A DNA stretch of 64,000 nt from a virus, in the IMG/VR virus record IMGVR_UViG_3300042868_005641, positions 1-64,000 of that record, one strand, 5' to 3'. Below the pieces are notes generated by a model that was not told the DNA's origin, did not search any database, and saw only the letters and a list, made by a program, of their open reading frames with translations. The translations under genes and the position numbers were made by a program. Shown here piece by piece: positions 1-8,637 of this stretch (position 1 is the first letter of the stretch; each line of letters begins with the position of its first letter).

Positions 1-36
1 GCTGGATACAACAAATATACCGCCACCAGGTCTTAG
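1..36 (+). CDS. 3' end of an upstream gene (partial)
   Basis: Frame 1 is open from the window edge to a TAG at 34-36, giving eleven residues ending in YTATRS. Position and strand fit the gene preceding gmd in the same direction. Too short to identify; it could be chance. Confidence 0.3.
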   Translation, partial: AGYNKYTATRS

Positions 37-64
37 ACGCATACATACTTCATTGGAGACTCTA

Positions 65-1042
65 ATGAAAAAAACTGCTTTTATTACAGGCATGACTGGT
101 CAGGACGGCCCGTATCTTGCTAAACTATTGGTCGAAAAAGGCTATCATGTGTACGGCCTTGTAAAACGATACTCAAACCCAAACTTAGATAATATCAAGT
201 GGTTGGGCATAGAAAATGATATCGAGTTAGTAACCGGTGATATCACTGATGAAAACAACATGAATCATCTCATGCAAACTCTCAAGCCTGCCGAAGTATA
301 CAACCTAGCAGCACAGAGTTTTGTAGGAGCAAGTTGGGATCTCAACAAACTCACAACTGAAGTAAATTCAATTGGTGCGTTGAATTTGCTGAATGCAATT
401 CGCAGCCATGTTCCTAACACACGCTTTTATCAAGCTAGCACAAGTGAAATGTTTGGTAATGCTACAGAAGCTGGGCAACAAGGAGAACTCACTCCATTCC
501 GCCCACGTAGCCCATACGGAGTTAGCAAACTGTACAGTCACTGGATGACCATAAACTTTCGTGAAAGTTACAGTTTATATGCTTGCTCGGGCATATTGTT
601 CAATCATGAAAGCCCGTTGCGTGGCCGTGAATTTGTCACACGCAAAGTAACCGATGGGGTTGCTCGTATCAAGCTAGGCCTAGAAAAATCTATCACCCTG
701 GGCAATCTTGATGCACGACGAGATTGGGGATTTGCTGGTGACTTTGTAGAAGCCATGTGGCTGATGCTACAACAACCCGAAGCTAGGGACTATGTTATTT
801 CTACAGGTGAACAACACAGCATTAGAGAACTGTGTGATATTGCATTCCGTCATGCTGGTATTATTGATTGGCAGTCTATGATCAAATCTGATCCTAGATT
901 CAAACGTCCTGCCGAACTGCACAGCTTGTGTGGTGATTCGACATCTGCTAGAGATATACTAGGATGGAAACCGCGTACTGATTTTGCTACCATGATACGT
1001 AGTATGGTGGATGCTGATTTAGCTAGACTGCAATCTACCTAG
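65..1042 (+). CDS. gmd: GDP-mannose 4,6-dehydratase
   Basis: Extended short-chain dehydrogenase that converts GDP-D-mannose to GDP-4-keto-6-deoxymannose, precursor of fucose, rhamnose or perosamine-type sugars; cytosolic. The Rossmann motif GMTGQDG is at residues 9-15, a YGVSK catalytic pair lies near residue 150, and the family signatures NHESPLRGREFVTRKV and LGNLDARRDWGFA follow. At 325 aa it is slightly short of the usual 340-370. I chose ATG 65 over the in-frame TTG at 53 because GGAG at 55-58 sits six bases upstream of it. Its 3' end overlaps the convergent glycosyltransferase gene by 24 bases. No GDP-fucose synthase or RMD follows in the window, so the final sugar is unknown. Confidence 0.93.
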   Translation: MKKTAFITGMTGQDGPYLAKLLVEKGYHVYGLVKRYSNPNLDNIKWLGIENDIELVTGDITDENNMNHLMQTLKPAEVYNLAAQSFVGASWDLNKLTTEVNSIGALNLLNAIRSHVPNTRFYQASTSEMFGNATEAGQQGELTPFRPRSPYGVSKLYSHWMTINFRESYSLYACSGILFNHESPLRGREFVTRKVTDGVARIKLGLEKSITLGNLDARRDWGFAGDFVEAMWLMLQQPEARDYVISTGEQHSIRELCDIAFRHAGIIDWQSMIKSDPRFKRPAELHSLCGDSTSARDILGWKPRTDFATMIRSMVDADLARLQST

Positions 1043-1861
1043 CAATCTTCCAATTGGCCCACCGGTCGTTATTTCACCCAGGGTCCATTCTGTGTGACAT
1101 AACTCATCCAACCACACTGACCTGTCAGGCATGTGTGGTTTTTCTATTTGTGCGTAATCTAAATTGGCCACAGGTGCTGCCATTGAGTATGCACCCACAA
1201 ATGCCGGAACACCATCTAGTATAGCTTGACTTCCGGGCCCAGAATTTTCATTGACCACTGCCCAGGCCTTGTTTAAACTTGATCTGAAATCAAATTCATC
1301 ATAAGTTCCACGCAAAGACAATGGCATTTGAAACTTCACCCCTATCTTTGGTTGCAGTTTTTGTCTAGGATGTGGCCTAACCACGATAGGTCGATCAGTG
1401 TGCTCACGCAACTTGGCAATGGTTTGATCTAGCCATTGTTGTGCAGGTGGCAATCCAATCCATTGTTCACTATCGCTGCGTTGCATGGCTATCAAGATAT
1501 GATCACCTTGATGCCATGGCTGCAATCTCACTGCTAGTTTTTTTGCACGTCCTGGCTCAATACCTTCGCCGAACCATCCACGAGCATTTACACCATTGAT
1601 ACCCATTTTCCATGTGACACCACGATTCAATTGTCCTACTTCTAGCACAATCACTGGGCGACCGGATGCAGAGAACTCATCCCATACTGCTCGATTAGGG
1701 GCCATACGTCCAGTCCATAACTGACTCCAGATCACTGCTACGTCTGCAGACATGTTGTGCTCGGTTACACGTATACGATGTTTCTTACAACCGTTACGAA
1801 ATGCTTCAAATACTGGCCCTGAATTAAGGGCGCCAAACTTATTAAAGATGCTGATGTTCAT
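1019..1861 (-). CDS. KpsC/KpsS-like capsule-type glycosyltransferase, copy 1
   Basis: 280 aa protein resembling the GT-B capsule polysaccharide (Kdo-transferase type) family. Visible signatures are the VVRPHPRQK strand, then a C-terminal block VVNENSGPGSQAILDGVPAF and EKPHMPDR. The same blocks recur in the genes at 4165-5130 and 5127-5939, so these are paralogs. It lies convergent to gmd and divergent, by only 17 bases, to the methyltransferase at 1879. No Shine-Dalgarno is visible before the ATG. The acceptor cannot be read from sequence. Family assignment is by motif recognition only. Confidence 0.6.
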   Translation of the reverse strand: MNISIFNKFGALNSGPVFEAFRNGCKKHRIRVTEHNMSADVAVIWSQLWTGRMAPNRAVWDEFSASGRPVIVLEVGQLNRGVTWKMGINGVNARGWFGEGIEPGRAKKLAVRLQPWHQGDHILIAMQRSDSEQWIGLPPAQQWLDQTIAKLREHTDRPIVVRPHPRQKLQPKIGVKFQMPLSLRGTYDEFDFRSSLNKAWAVVNENSGPGSQAILDGVPAFVGAYSMAAPVANLDYAQIEKPHMPDRSVWLDELCHTEWTLGEITTGGPIGRLLGRLQSS

Positions 1862-1878
1862 AGTGATAATTAGTATAT

Positions 1879-2601
1879 ATGAACTTTACTCTTCCATACG
1901 AAAAACAAGGGCACAGCCAATTTGGCGAAACTGGTATAATTGAACTATTACTCTCTGGATTGCAAGATCCACATCAAACTTTTTTAGAAATTGGGTTTGG
2001 CACAGGTAATCAGAATATGACCATGGACTTATTAGACCGAGGCTATCATGGTGTAGGTGTTGACGCCCGAGATTGGGATCCTGATACACCCAATCGTTGG
2101 GGTGATGCCATTACTAAATTAACTCAGATGATCACCCCCGACAATATAGTAGACGTTCTACGACCAGTGACTGACTGGAATACTGATTTCTTTAGTCTTG
2201 ATATAGATAGTTTTGATTACGAAATTGCCCGTGCGTTATTAGAAGCAGGCTTCCGCCCTGCTGTGGTGTGTGTAGAGATCAACAAGCACTTTGGACTCAC
2301 AACACAGGCCAGCTTTCCTTATATCCCCAATGCAAGAAAAAAAACTTACGATCGTAGATACTTTTGTGGAGCTAGTTTAAGCAAATATACCAAACTGTGG
2401 GAACATTATGGTATGAAATTTTTTACATTAAATAGTATCAGCAATCACAATGCTTTTTACTATGATCCAACTAGAGTCACTATACCTGATGTACCTGTGT
2501 TATCACAAATTGAAGTCGAACTGCAGGACATAAACACAATGATCCAAGAACATTGGTGTTGGAAAGATCATCAACAAACTATCTACAAGGATTTTAAATG
2601 A
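1879..2601 (+). CDS. FkbM-like SAM-dependent methyltransferase
   Basis: 240 aa. The N-terminus has the QFGETGII entry seen in FkbM-type proteins, followed by the SAM-binding FLEIGFGTGNQ (about residues 36-46) and an acidic FFSLDIDSFDYE block near residue 108. FkbM-type enzymes usually O-methylate sugars or natural products. It sits among glycosyltransferases and its stop overlaps the next start as ATGA, so the two are probably translationally coupled. A sugar methyltransferase is the likeliest role; the substrate is unknown. Confidence 0.65.
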   Translation: MNFTLPYEKQGHSQFGETGIIELLLSGLQDPHQTFLEIGFGTGNQNMTMDLLDRGYHGVGVDARDWDPDTPNRWGDAITKLTQMITPDNIVDVLRPVTDWNTDFFSLDIDSFDYEIARALLEAGFRPAVVCVEINKHFGLTTQASFPYIPNARKKTYDRRYFCGASLSKYTKLWEHYGMKFFTLNSISNHNAFYYDPTRVTIPDVPVLSQIEVELQDINTMIQEHWCWKDHQQTIYKDFK

Positions 2602-3422
2602 CTAAATTTGCAGTAGTTACTACATTCAATCAAGCAGGTTACGACAAGTATGCTAGCAAGATGATTGATACTTTTTTAAAAAGTTGGCCAAGAGAAGTTG
2701 ATCTATATGTGTATACAGAAGATTGCACAATCACACAATCAGCTTCTAATCTGCATGTGAGAGATCTGCATGCATTAAGTCCTGAGATTGTTGCATTCAA
2801 ACAACGATGGGGGCCTGATCCCAGAGCTCGCGGTGAAGTAGCAACTGGTCCTACGGATAAAAAAGGCAAAGCCCCGGGCATTGGATTCCGTTGGGATGCA
2901 ATACGATTCAGTCACAAAGCCTACAGTGTGTTTCATGCTGCTGCCAATTGCAAAACTGATGTGTTATTTTGGATGGATGCTGATATGATATGTCACACCA
3001 GTCTTAGCGCAGCATTTTTAGTATTACAGATACCGTCAGACGTGGGGCTGGCGTATCTAGGACGAGAAAGAAAGTTTTCTGAGTGCGGATTGTATGCAAT
3101 GAATCTTCGAAATCCAATCACTCGCAAATGGCTTGCAGAGTTTCAACTGGCATATGATTCAGGCCGACTCATGACCATGGCTGAATGGAATGACTGCTGG
3201 GTATTTGACGAAACTCGTAAAGAAGTTCAAGCAGCTCATCCTGAATGGCAAGTGTTAAACTGGAGTGAAGGCTTGATTCAAGGCGAAGGACATCCGTTGA
3301 TCAACACAGTCTGGGGAGCATATTTGGATCACCTCAAAGGCAATCGAAAGGACACAGGACGCAGTCTTGCTAAAGATCTCATCCGACCTAGGAACGAGCG
3401 TTATTGGTCTTCGGGGTACTGA
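2598..3422 (+). CDS. DxD glycosyltransferase-like protein
   Basis: 274 aa, GT-A-like. It begins KFAVVTTFNQAGYDKYASKM and carries HKAYSVFHA followed by the likely metal and nucleotide-sugar motif FWMDADM near residue 130. It is paralogous to the convergent gene 3401-4168, which has the same order (TSFNQLYYD, KKAYSVMHA, WQDADV). The two stop codons lie inside each other's coding sequence, a 22-base tail-to-tail overlap. No signal peptide. Donor and acceptor unknown. Confidence 0.6.
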   Translation: MTKFAVVTTFNQAGYDKYASKMIDTFLKSWPREVDLYVYTEDCTITQSASNLHVRDLHALSPEIVAFKQRWGPDPRARGEVATGPTDKKGKAPGIGFRWDAIRFSHKAYSVFHAAANCKTDVLFWMDADMICHTSLSAAFLVLQIPSDVGLAYLGRERKFSECGLYAMNLRNPITRKWLAEFQLAYDSGRLMTMAEWNDCWVFDETRKEVQAAHPEWQVLNWSEGLIQGEGHPLINTVWGAYLDHLKGNRKDTGRSLAKDLIRPRNERYWSSGY

Positions 3423-4168
3423 GATAAGTCAGGATCAAAGCAGATCTCGCTAACATCTGCTTTGGAATATTCAGCTTTGCTATGTTTGGCTTTGTAATGC
3501 ATCAGGTATGGGCCTAATACAGTATGAGGTAGTGGCGTTTTATATTTCTTCTCAAACCCATAGCACAAGTCGTTGTATTGTGCATTCACTGAATTCAACG
3601 CTGCACCAAACACATCATTGTCATAGAATCTACGAAGATCTTTATAGTCGCGTTCATGATAACGTCTAATGTATTCAGATCTAAATGCCTGGAACTTTTT
3701 GTGACGAGTGTTTACAGCAAAAATTCCAGTCTCAGGGCATAACCATTCACCAGGGTGTCCTGACTTGTTTTCATGATATGTCACACCCATATACATACTG
3801 AGACACTCAGGCCGCAGCAGTGAATCAATTAACACTTGAGGAATAGCTTTTAATGTGAGAACATCGGCATCTTGCCATATGATCCAATCTGCTTGGCTAT
3901 GCATCAAGGCATGCATAACACTGTATGCTTTTTTTGAGAACTTCTTGTCAGACTGACTAAACGTTGTGTCTAACTGAAATTTTTCATAATCTGGGTCTAG
4001 TTGATCAAAATCAATTTGCCGAATACGTTGATGTTCAGGTAGTCTAAATCCTTCTACGTAACAAGTAATTGAGAGATCTTTGGGCCAATGTTCTAGGAAA
4101 CTATCCACACTGTCTCGCCCGATAAGATCATAATATAATTGATTAAAACTGGTTATAACTTCTATCAT
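3401..4168 (-). CDS. DxD glycosyltransferase-like protein (paralog of 2598-3422)
   Basis: 255 aa from ATG 4168; longer frames start inside the upstream gene, whose TGA overlaps this ATG as ATGA. It opens MIEVITSFNQLYYD and has KKAYSVMHALMHS then WIIWQDADVL, the probable DxD site. It is last in a five-gene minus-strand operon (7383 to 3401) in which every junction is a four-base ATGA overlap. Likely GT-A glycosyltransferase of unknown specificity. Confidence 0.6.
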   Translation of the reverse strand: MIEVITSFNQLYYDLIGRDSVDSFLEHWPKDLSITCYVEGFRLPEHQRIRQIDFDQLDPDYEKFQLDTTFSQSDKKFSKKAYSVMHALMHSQADWIIWQDADVLTLKAIPQVLIDSLLRPECLSMYMGVTYHENKSGHPGEWLCPETGIFAVNTRHKKFQAFRSEYIRRYHERDYKDLRRFYDNDVFGAALNSVNAQYNDLCYGFEKKYKTPLPHTVLGPYLMHYKAKHSKAEYSKADVSEICFDPDLSQYPEDQ

Positions 4169-5130
4169 TTTTTTGCCCATTTTTTCATGTGTGCCCAACA
4201 TACACCTGTACGCAATTCCTCGTGACTCCAATGGAACTGACTGATGCGTCGAACCCATTCTTGCCGATCAGGCATGAAAGGATTTTCAATTCGATTCAAC
4301 GACAACGTTGCTACATCTCGTGCTTGACTACGATCTGGATCAGTAAGAAACACCGGAATTCCTTCTATAACAGCAGCTACACCTGGACTAGAATTGTGAT
4401 TTACAACTGCCCAACAATTAGCAAAATCTTGAGTCAATGATGATACTGATTGACTAATTTCAATTTTAGGTATTCGACGCCCTTGACATAGTTTGATCAA
4501 TCGATCGCAATATTTTACAGCCCGTTTATCTCCAGGATGAGGACGTATACGTATAGGACGATCACTATATTTGCGTATTTCAATTATGGCTTTGATAGCC
4601 CAATCAATCACATCCCACCCGCCCATGCTCCACCCACCATCACGTTGCAAACACAATAAGATATGATTGCCAGAAGTTCTCCAGGGTTTTAGTTCTAGTG
4701 CGTAGTGTCGTTGAACTTGATTCCATCTAGCAGGATCAGGAGTTTGATTACAATATTCTCCAGTGTTGGCAAAGATGCCATCGTAACTGTAGCGCAACCA
4801 GTATCCTGGATTTTCTTTGTTCCTGTATAAGAACAGATTGCTGTCTGCCACAATAGTTCTACCACCTGCTGCGAGTTGCCCATCTATAATTTCTTGTCTA
4901 AACTGCAAGTGTGCAGCAGTTTTGCCATGCTCGTGAACCCATCCTAGTATAACAGCCACTTCGCTAGGTTGATAGTTCATGTTGGTTTCAACAATTCCTT
5001 GATCACCTTGTGCATTTACGCCTTGTGCAAAGTATGTTAGTGTATTGACTTTGTCAGTGGCATTTTTCAAGCTCTCGGCTGTGTATTGCTCTTTTTTAGG
5101 CAAGGTTGCGGTATAACTTATAACTCTCAT
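4165..5130 (-). CDS. KpsC/KpsS-like capsule-type glycosyltransferase, copy 2
   Basis: 321 aa. Same family as 1019-1861: RIRPHPGDKR near residue 199, VVNHNSSPGVAAVIEGIPVF near 243-262, and ENPFMPDRQEW. In this GT-B family the RPHP and NSS/G regions line the nucleotide-sugar cleft. A stretch with HILLCLQRDGG precedes the first motif, as in copy 1 (HILIAMQRSD). Fourth gene of the minus-strand operon, ATGA-overlapped on both sides. Acceptor unknown. Confidence 0.6.
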   Translation of the reverse strand: MRVISYTATLPKKEQYTAESLKNATDKVNTLTYFAQGVNAQGDQGIVETNMNYQPSEVAVILGWVHEHGKTAAHLQFRQEIIDGQLAAGGRTIVADSNLFLYRNKENPGYWLRYSYDGIFANTGEYCNQTPDPARWNQVQRHYALELKPWRTSGNHILLCLQRDGGWSMGGWDVIDWAIKAIIEIRKYSDRPIRIRPHPGDKRAVKYCDRLIKLCQGRRIPKIEISQSVSSLTQDFANCWAVVNHNSSPGVAAVIEGIPVFLTDPDRSQARDVATLSLNRIENPFMPDRQEWVRRISQFHWSHEELRTGVCWAHMKKWAKK

Positions 5131-5939
5131 ATTTCTTGCATCATTCTAAATGCTGTGCCATTTTTTAATTCGCGCACATGATATTGTCCGTATGCCATAC
5201 TATGGCACCATGCATCCAACAAGTCTTGATCTGGATAAAATGGATTTTCTATCTTGGACAAGTCTTGATTGGCCACAGGCTCAGCCACATGGCTGGGTGC
5301 CATGACAAATGCTGGAACACCAGCCAATATACTTTCCACTGCTGCAACACTGTTGAATGTAACTAGAGCATGCACATCTTGTGTTAACAACTGACTCAGT
5401 GGCTGATTCATTACTCTATCTATGCGTAATGCTGCACGTTCTCGAACTTCCACCGGGCGATCTGTATGTTTTTTAATTTCGGCCACAGTGTCATGAATCC
5501 ATTGTTGCTGATCAATTCCATAATACTTGCAGGGTTTTTCATCAGGGGCTGCTACTATAATCTTATGTCCGTGGAGTCGAGGATGAGTTTTAACCCCCAG
5601 TAAGTCCCACCGATCACTGGGCCGTGGTCTTATGATTCGATGCTGCAAGTCATTGAGCACAATCCTATGATATTGTTTAATACCCTGACTGTTTCGATCA
5701 CCTACATTGTTACCAACGTACCCTGAATCCATGTAATAAAAATTATTGCCATCTGCTAGGCATTTTTTCATGATCTTGTGTTTGAGAATACCACGCAGTA
5801 CCAGCTGATTATGATCCACATCCACATCGTAATGATAATCAAAATAATCTGAATCCAATGGTTGCATGTTCGCACTGTGGGCCAGCATGTTTACGTACTC
5901 GTCCTTGCCGCCTTTACTTAGGAAAATCCAGTTGCTCAT
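5127..5939 (-). CDS. KpsC/KpsS-like glycosyltransferase, diverged copy 3
   Basis: 270 aa from ATG 5939, chosen because it overlaps the upstream TGA as ATGA. It keeps the C-terminal block of the family (VTFNSVAAVESILAGVPAFV and ENPFYPDQ), but the RPHP strand is replaced by VEVRERAALR and the second N/S position differs. It may therefore use another donor or have lost activity. Third gene of the minus-strand operon. Confidence 0.5.
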   Translation of the reverse strand: MSNWIFLSKGGKDEYVNMLAHSANMQPLDSDYFDYHYDVDVDHNQLVLRGILKHKIMKKCLADGNNFYYMDSGYVGNNVGDRNSQGIKQYHRIVLNDLQHRIIRPRPSDRWDLLGVKTHPRLHGHKIIVAAPDEKPCKYYGIDQQQWIHDTVAEIKKHTDRPVEVRERAALRIDRVMNQPLSQLLTQDVHALVTFNSVAAVESILAGVPAFVMAPSHVAEPVANQDLSKIENPFYPDQDLLDAWCHSMAYGQYHVRELKNGTAFRMMQEI

Positions 5940-6628
5940 AAAATATCTCTTTGTTGGCAATACTCTGTGAAAATACGCTCTCTATGCCACTCATTTGAGA
6001 AATCGCCTTGATCAGCAAACTCATGAAAGCAAGGAGTTCCTAGAGTAAAGTGAACCAACTTTGCCAATGGGTTCCATTCGTACTCTACATCTAACCAATT
6101 CCATTCAGCAGGCAATTCTCCTATGCGAGCATCGTCGAGCCAGGTAAATCTGTGCAGTTCTGCACCAGTAGACTTTTCAACAAACTCGGGGGTAAGTTTG
6201 CGGTTAGGGAAACTGTTGCAGTTCCACAGCATCACGCTGCTCCAGTTCTTACGTGGATAGTTTTCATTTTTGCTACCAAGGTACTTTTCACTCATGCGTG
6301 TTTCGTAATTGTGTTTGACAACTTGCACATCCATGGAAGTGTTACGCAACTCCCATAATTCAGCAATGTCCCCGCGCACGATCATGTCGCCATCTATAAA
6401 AATGGCATGACTGGAATAGTTCATTAAATGCGGTACTAAGAAACGTGTGTAGATGAAATGATTAGATCCATCTGTGTGTGTTTCTGAATAATCTTTGAAC
6501 AGATTCAAAGCCAATGGAACAATAGCTACAGGTTTGCTACTATTGCGTATGATTGAATTTACACAGGTGTGGTATGCAATGGCTTCTCTAGGGTCGTACC
6601 CTACAAACACTGGTATAATGTTGTTCAT
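5936..6628 (-). CDS. GT8-like glycosyltransferase
   Basis: 230 aa from ATG 6628 (ATGA overlap with the upstream gene). It starts MNNIIPVFVGYDPREAIAYH, typical of small GT-A proteins in marine phages and bacteria, and has IFIDGDMIVRGDI, a DxD motif followed by the hydrophobic turn of GT8-like enzymes. A C-terminal HFTLGTPCFHEF resembles the second metal-ligand region of retaining GT-A enzymes. Second gene of the minus-strand operon. Confidence 0.65.
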   Translation of the reverse strand: MNNIIPVFVGYDPREAIAYHTCVNSIIRNSSKPVAIVPLALNLFKDYSETHTDGSNHFIYTRFLVPHLMNYSSHAIFIDGDMIVRGDIAELWELRNTSMDVQVVKHNYETRMSEKYLGSKNENYPRKNWSSVMLWNCNSFPNRKLTPEFVEKSTGAELHRFTWLDDARIGELPAEWNWLDVEYEWNPLAKLVHFTLGTPCFHEFADQGDFSNEWHRERIFTEYCQQRDIL

Positions 6629-7383
6629 TTGCGCTCGATATCTTCTTCTACACAATCTTCACCATACTGAATTTCAATGAGTTTGAGCAATTGATCAGTT
6701 TCGTTACACAACTGATGCCATTCTCCTAGGCGAATCCATGTGTGTTGATGCCGGGCAGGGCTAGCCAACAAATCATAATCAGTACTATGCGGATCCACGG
6801 TGTACACAGTGGCTTCACCTTCGGCCACAAACCAAAATTCTGCACGTTTTTCATGCCGTTGCATACTGAGTCGTTGTCCCGGTAGCACTGTTAGTTCTTT
6901 GAGTTTAACATGTGAGCCAACTTCATGCAGGATACGGTAATACCCCCAAGCACGGTCTGTTTTGGGTTTTTTCCATTCTTCTAAAATCCAGCTGCTGCTG
7001 TTGGCTTTGTTTTCACCGCCGACACCAAACACAAACTCCACATCATCAAACACCATTTCGGGTATATTTTCTTTTGTGCGATCCCCGCCATTGGCAAAGA
7101 TTATTTCTGCGCTGGGATATTGAGCTTTGACTTTGCGAATTGCATCACACGCAGATCCGTCAGCATCATCAAAACTAACAACACCGTCTACGTATCTACA
7201 TCCCAGCAGCACAGCCCATCGCTCATGGTAATTCATAAACGGTCGACCTTTTTTACGGGAGAGCCATTCATCAGAGTTTAATCCCACAATCAACATGTGA
7301 CCAAGTTTACGTGCATCTCTAAGATACATCACATGACCTGAATGCATGGGGTCAAACCCACCGGTAACAATTACAATTTTCAT
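6625..7383 (-). CDS. Cytidylyltransferase-like / cupin fusion
   Basis: 252 aa from ATG 7383; in-frame ATGs at 7392 and 7434 have weaker context. The N-terminal half is a nucleotidyltransferase of the HldE-C/TagD type: GGFDPMHSGHVMYL holds the HxGH signature, then GLNSDEWLSRKKGRPFM and HERW. The C-terminal half resembles the type II mannose-6-phosphate isomerase cupin (VKELTVLPGQRLSMQRH-like strand, AEFWFVAEGEATV). The predicted job is making a CDP- or ADP-activated sugar or polyol and handling an isomer of it. First gene of the operon, with a late-type box 14 bases upstream on the minus strand. Confidence 0.7.
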   Translation of the reverse strand: MKIVIVTGGFDPMHSGHVMYLRDARKLGHMLIVGLNSDEWLSRKKGRPFMNYHERWAVLLGCRYVDGVVSFDDADGSACDAIRKVKAQYPSAEIIFANGGDRTKENIPEMVFDDVEFVFGVGGENKANSSSWILEEWKKPKTDRAWGYYRILHEVGSHVKLKELTVLPGQRLSMQRHEKRAEFWFVAEGEATVYTVDPHSTDYDLLASPARHQHTWIRLGEWHQLCNETDQLLKLIEIQYGEDCVEEDIERK

Positions 7384-7397
7384 AGTGTCCATAGAAA

Positions 7398-7405
7398 TAT
7401 TTATC
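7398..7405 (-). promoter_or_regulatory. Late-type promoter box GATAAATA
   Basis: The plus strand reads TATTTATC, so the minus strand reads GATAAATA, 14 bases before ATG 7383. It matches the T4 late -10 box (TATAAATA) at 7 of 8 positions. It would drive the minus-strand glycosyltransferase operon and is paired back to back with the plus box at 7418-7425. Confidence 0.5.
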
Positions 7406-7417
7406 GGCGTACATAAC

Positions 7418-7425
7418 GGTAAATA
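7418..7425 (+). promoter_or_regulatory. Late-type promoter box GGTAAATA
   Basis: The TAAATA core ends seven bases before ATG 7433. With the usual late start site 5-7 bases downstream of the box, the transcript would begin at or next to the start codon. No Shine-Dalgarno is seen for the following gene. Confidence 0.5.
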
Positions 7426-7432
7426 AAATATC

Positions 7433-8005
7433 ATGGAACATTTTTATCAAACAGTGGACGGATTTATGGGCCCAAGAAACATCATGATGTTTGACTTGGT
7501 ACTTAAAGATTTCCCCAAGTTAGGAACTTGGGTTGAGCTAGGATCCTGGATGGGGCGAAGTACGGCCTATTGTGCAGTAGAGTTAATTAATTCAGACAAA
7601 ATAGGTAAGTTTTATTGTGTAGATACTTGGCAAGGTGGCGACACTCTTGAAAATCATACCTGGGTGTTGGATGGCACAATCAAGCAAAGATTTCTTGACA
7701 ATATTGTACCAATAGCACAACATATAACACCCATACAAAGCATAAGTTGGATTGCGGCAGATCATTTTGCTGATGCCAGCGTGGATTTTTGTTATGTTGA
7801 TGCCTTGCACACATATGAAGGTGTTATGCAGGATTTAACAGCGTGGTGGCCCAAAATTAAACCTGGTGCATGGTTTGCCGGTGACGATTACACCAAAGGG
7901 TGGCCCGGCGTGCAACAAGCAGTTCAGGAATTTTTTATCAAACAAGATGTGCGAGTTAATCGCTGCGGCAGATGCTGGCTAGTTAAAAAACCAGAAATAA
8001 TATGA
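7433..8005 (+). CDS. Class I SAM methyltransferase (Methyltransf_24 type)
   Basis: 190 aa. WVELGSWMGRSTAY (about residues 33-46) is the SAM-binding G-rich loop; FYCVDTW gives the acidic residue after strand 2; FCYVDALHTYEGVMQDL and GAWFAGDDY are the family's later motifs. Related proteins act on small or sugar substrates. It starts a plus-strand run of three genes joined by ATGA overlaps, divergent from the sugar operon. Confidence 0.7.
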   Translation: MEHFYQTVDGFMGPRNIMMFDLVLKDFPKLGTWVELGSWMGRSTAYCAVELINSDKIGKFYCVDTWQGGDTLENHTWVLDGTIKQRFLDNIVPIAQHITPIQSISWIAADHFADASVDFCYVDALHTYEGVMQDLTAWWPKIKPGAWFAGDDYTKGWPGVQQAVQEFFIKQDVRVNRCGRCWLVKKPEII

Positions 8006-8637
8006 ATAATTGGCTAGACTTTTATAAAAAAACTTACTACCCCTTACTTAATGCTACACTAAGTGGTGTCAAGCGAGGATTACATGAAGGGCTGGGACAA
8101 CGAGCTGACGGTTTCAAATTGATGTTTGAACTGTTGTTACAAAAACAACGCACAAGATATCATATTATTGAGACCGGAACTTGTCGTAATCCAGGTAATT
8201 GGAAAGATGGGCAAAGCGCGGTAATATTTACAGATTTTGTCAAACACACCGGCGGCTGGGTTCGCAGCGTAGATATTGATGCAACAGCATGTGATCGGGC
8301 CCGATCACATATTACCAGTGACTTATTCAGTGTTACTTGTAGTGACAGTGTGTCTTGGTTAAAACAACAATCTGATCTTGCTGATGTTGATTTGTTTTAT
8401 CTTGACAGTTACGATGTAAAATGGGCAAACGACACAAATAGTGCTGCCCATCATTTGCAAGAATTTCAAACAATTGAAAAACACATTGTTGCTGGAACAA
8501 TTATTGCCATAGATGACAATGCTAGATTCCTTGATAGTGGACGTCGTACTGGAAAGGGTAGAATGATAGTAGAATATCTCGAATCAAAAGGAATACAGCC
8601 GGTGTATGATGCTTACCAAATAATATATCAGATATGA
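8002..8637 (+). CDS. SAM methyltransferase-like protein
   Basis: 211 aa. HIIETGTCRNPGNWKDG is a variant SAM loop, followed by VRSVDIDATACDRARSH and the acidic VDLFYLDSYD, then IIAIDDNARF. The order matches class I methyltransferases of surface-polysaccharide clusters. ATGA overlaps join it to both neighbours. Substrate unknown. Confidence 0.6.
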   Translation: MNNWLDFYKKTYYPLLNATLSGVKRGLHEGLGQRADGFKLMFELLLQKQRTRYHIIETGTCRNPGNWKDGQSAVIFTDFVKHTGGWVRSVDIDATACDRARSHITSDLFSVTCSDSVSWLKQQSDLADVDLFYLDSYDVKWANDTNSAAHHLQEFQTIEKHIVAGTIIAIDDNARFLDSGRRTGKGRMIVEYLESKGIQPVYDAYQIIYQI

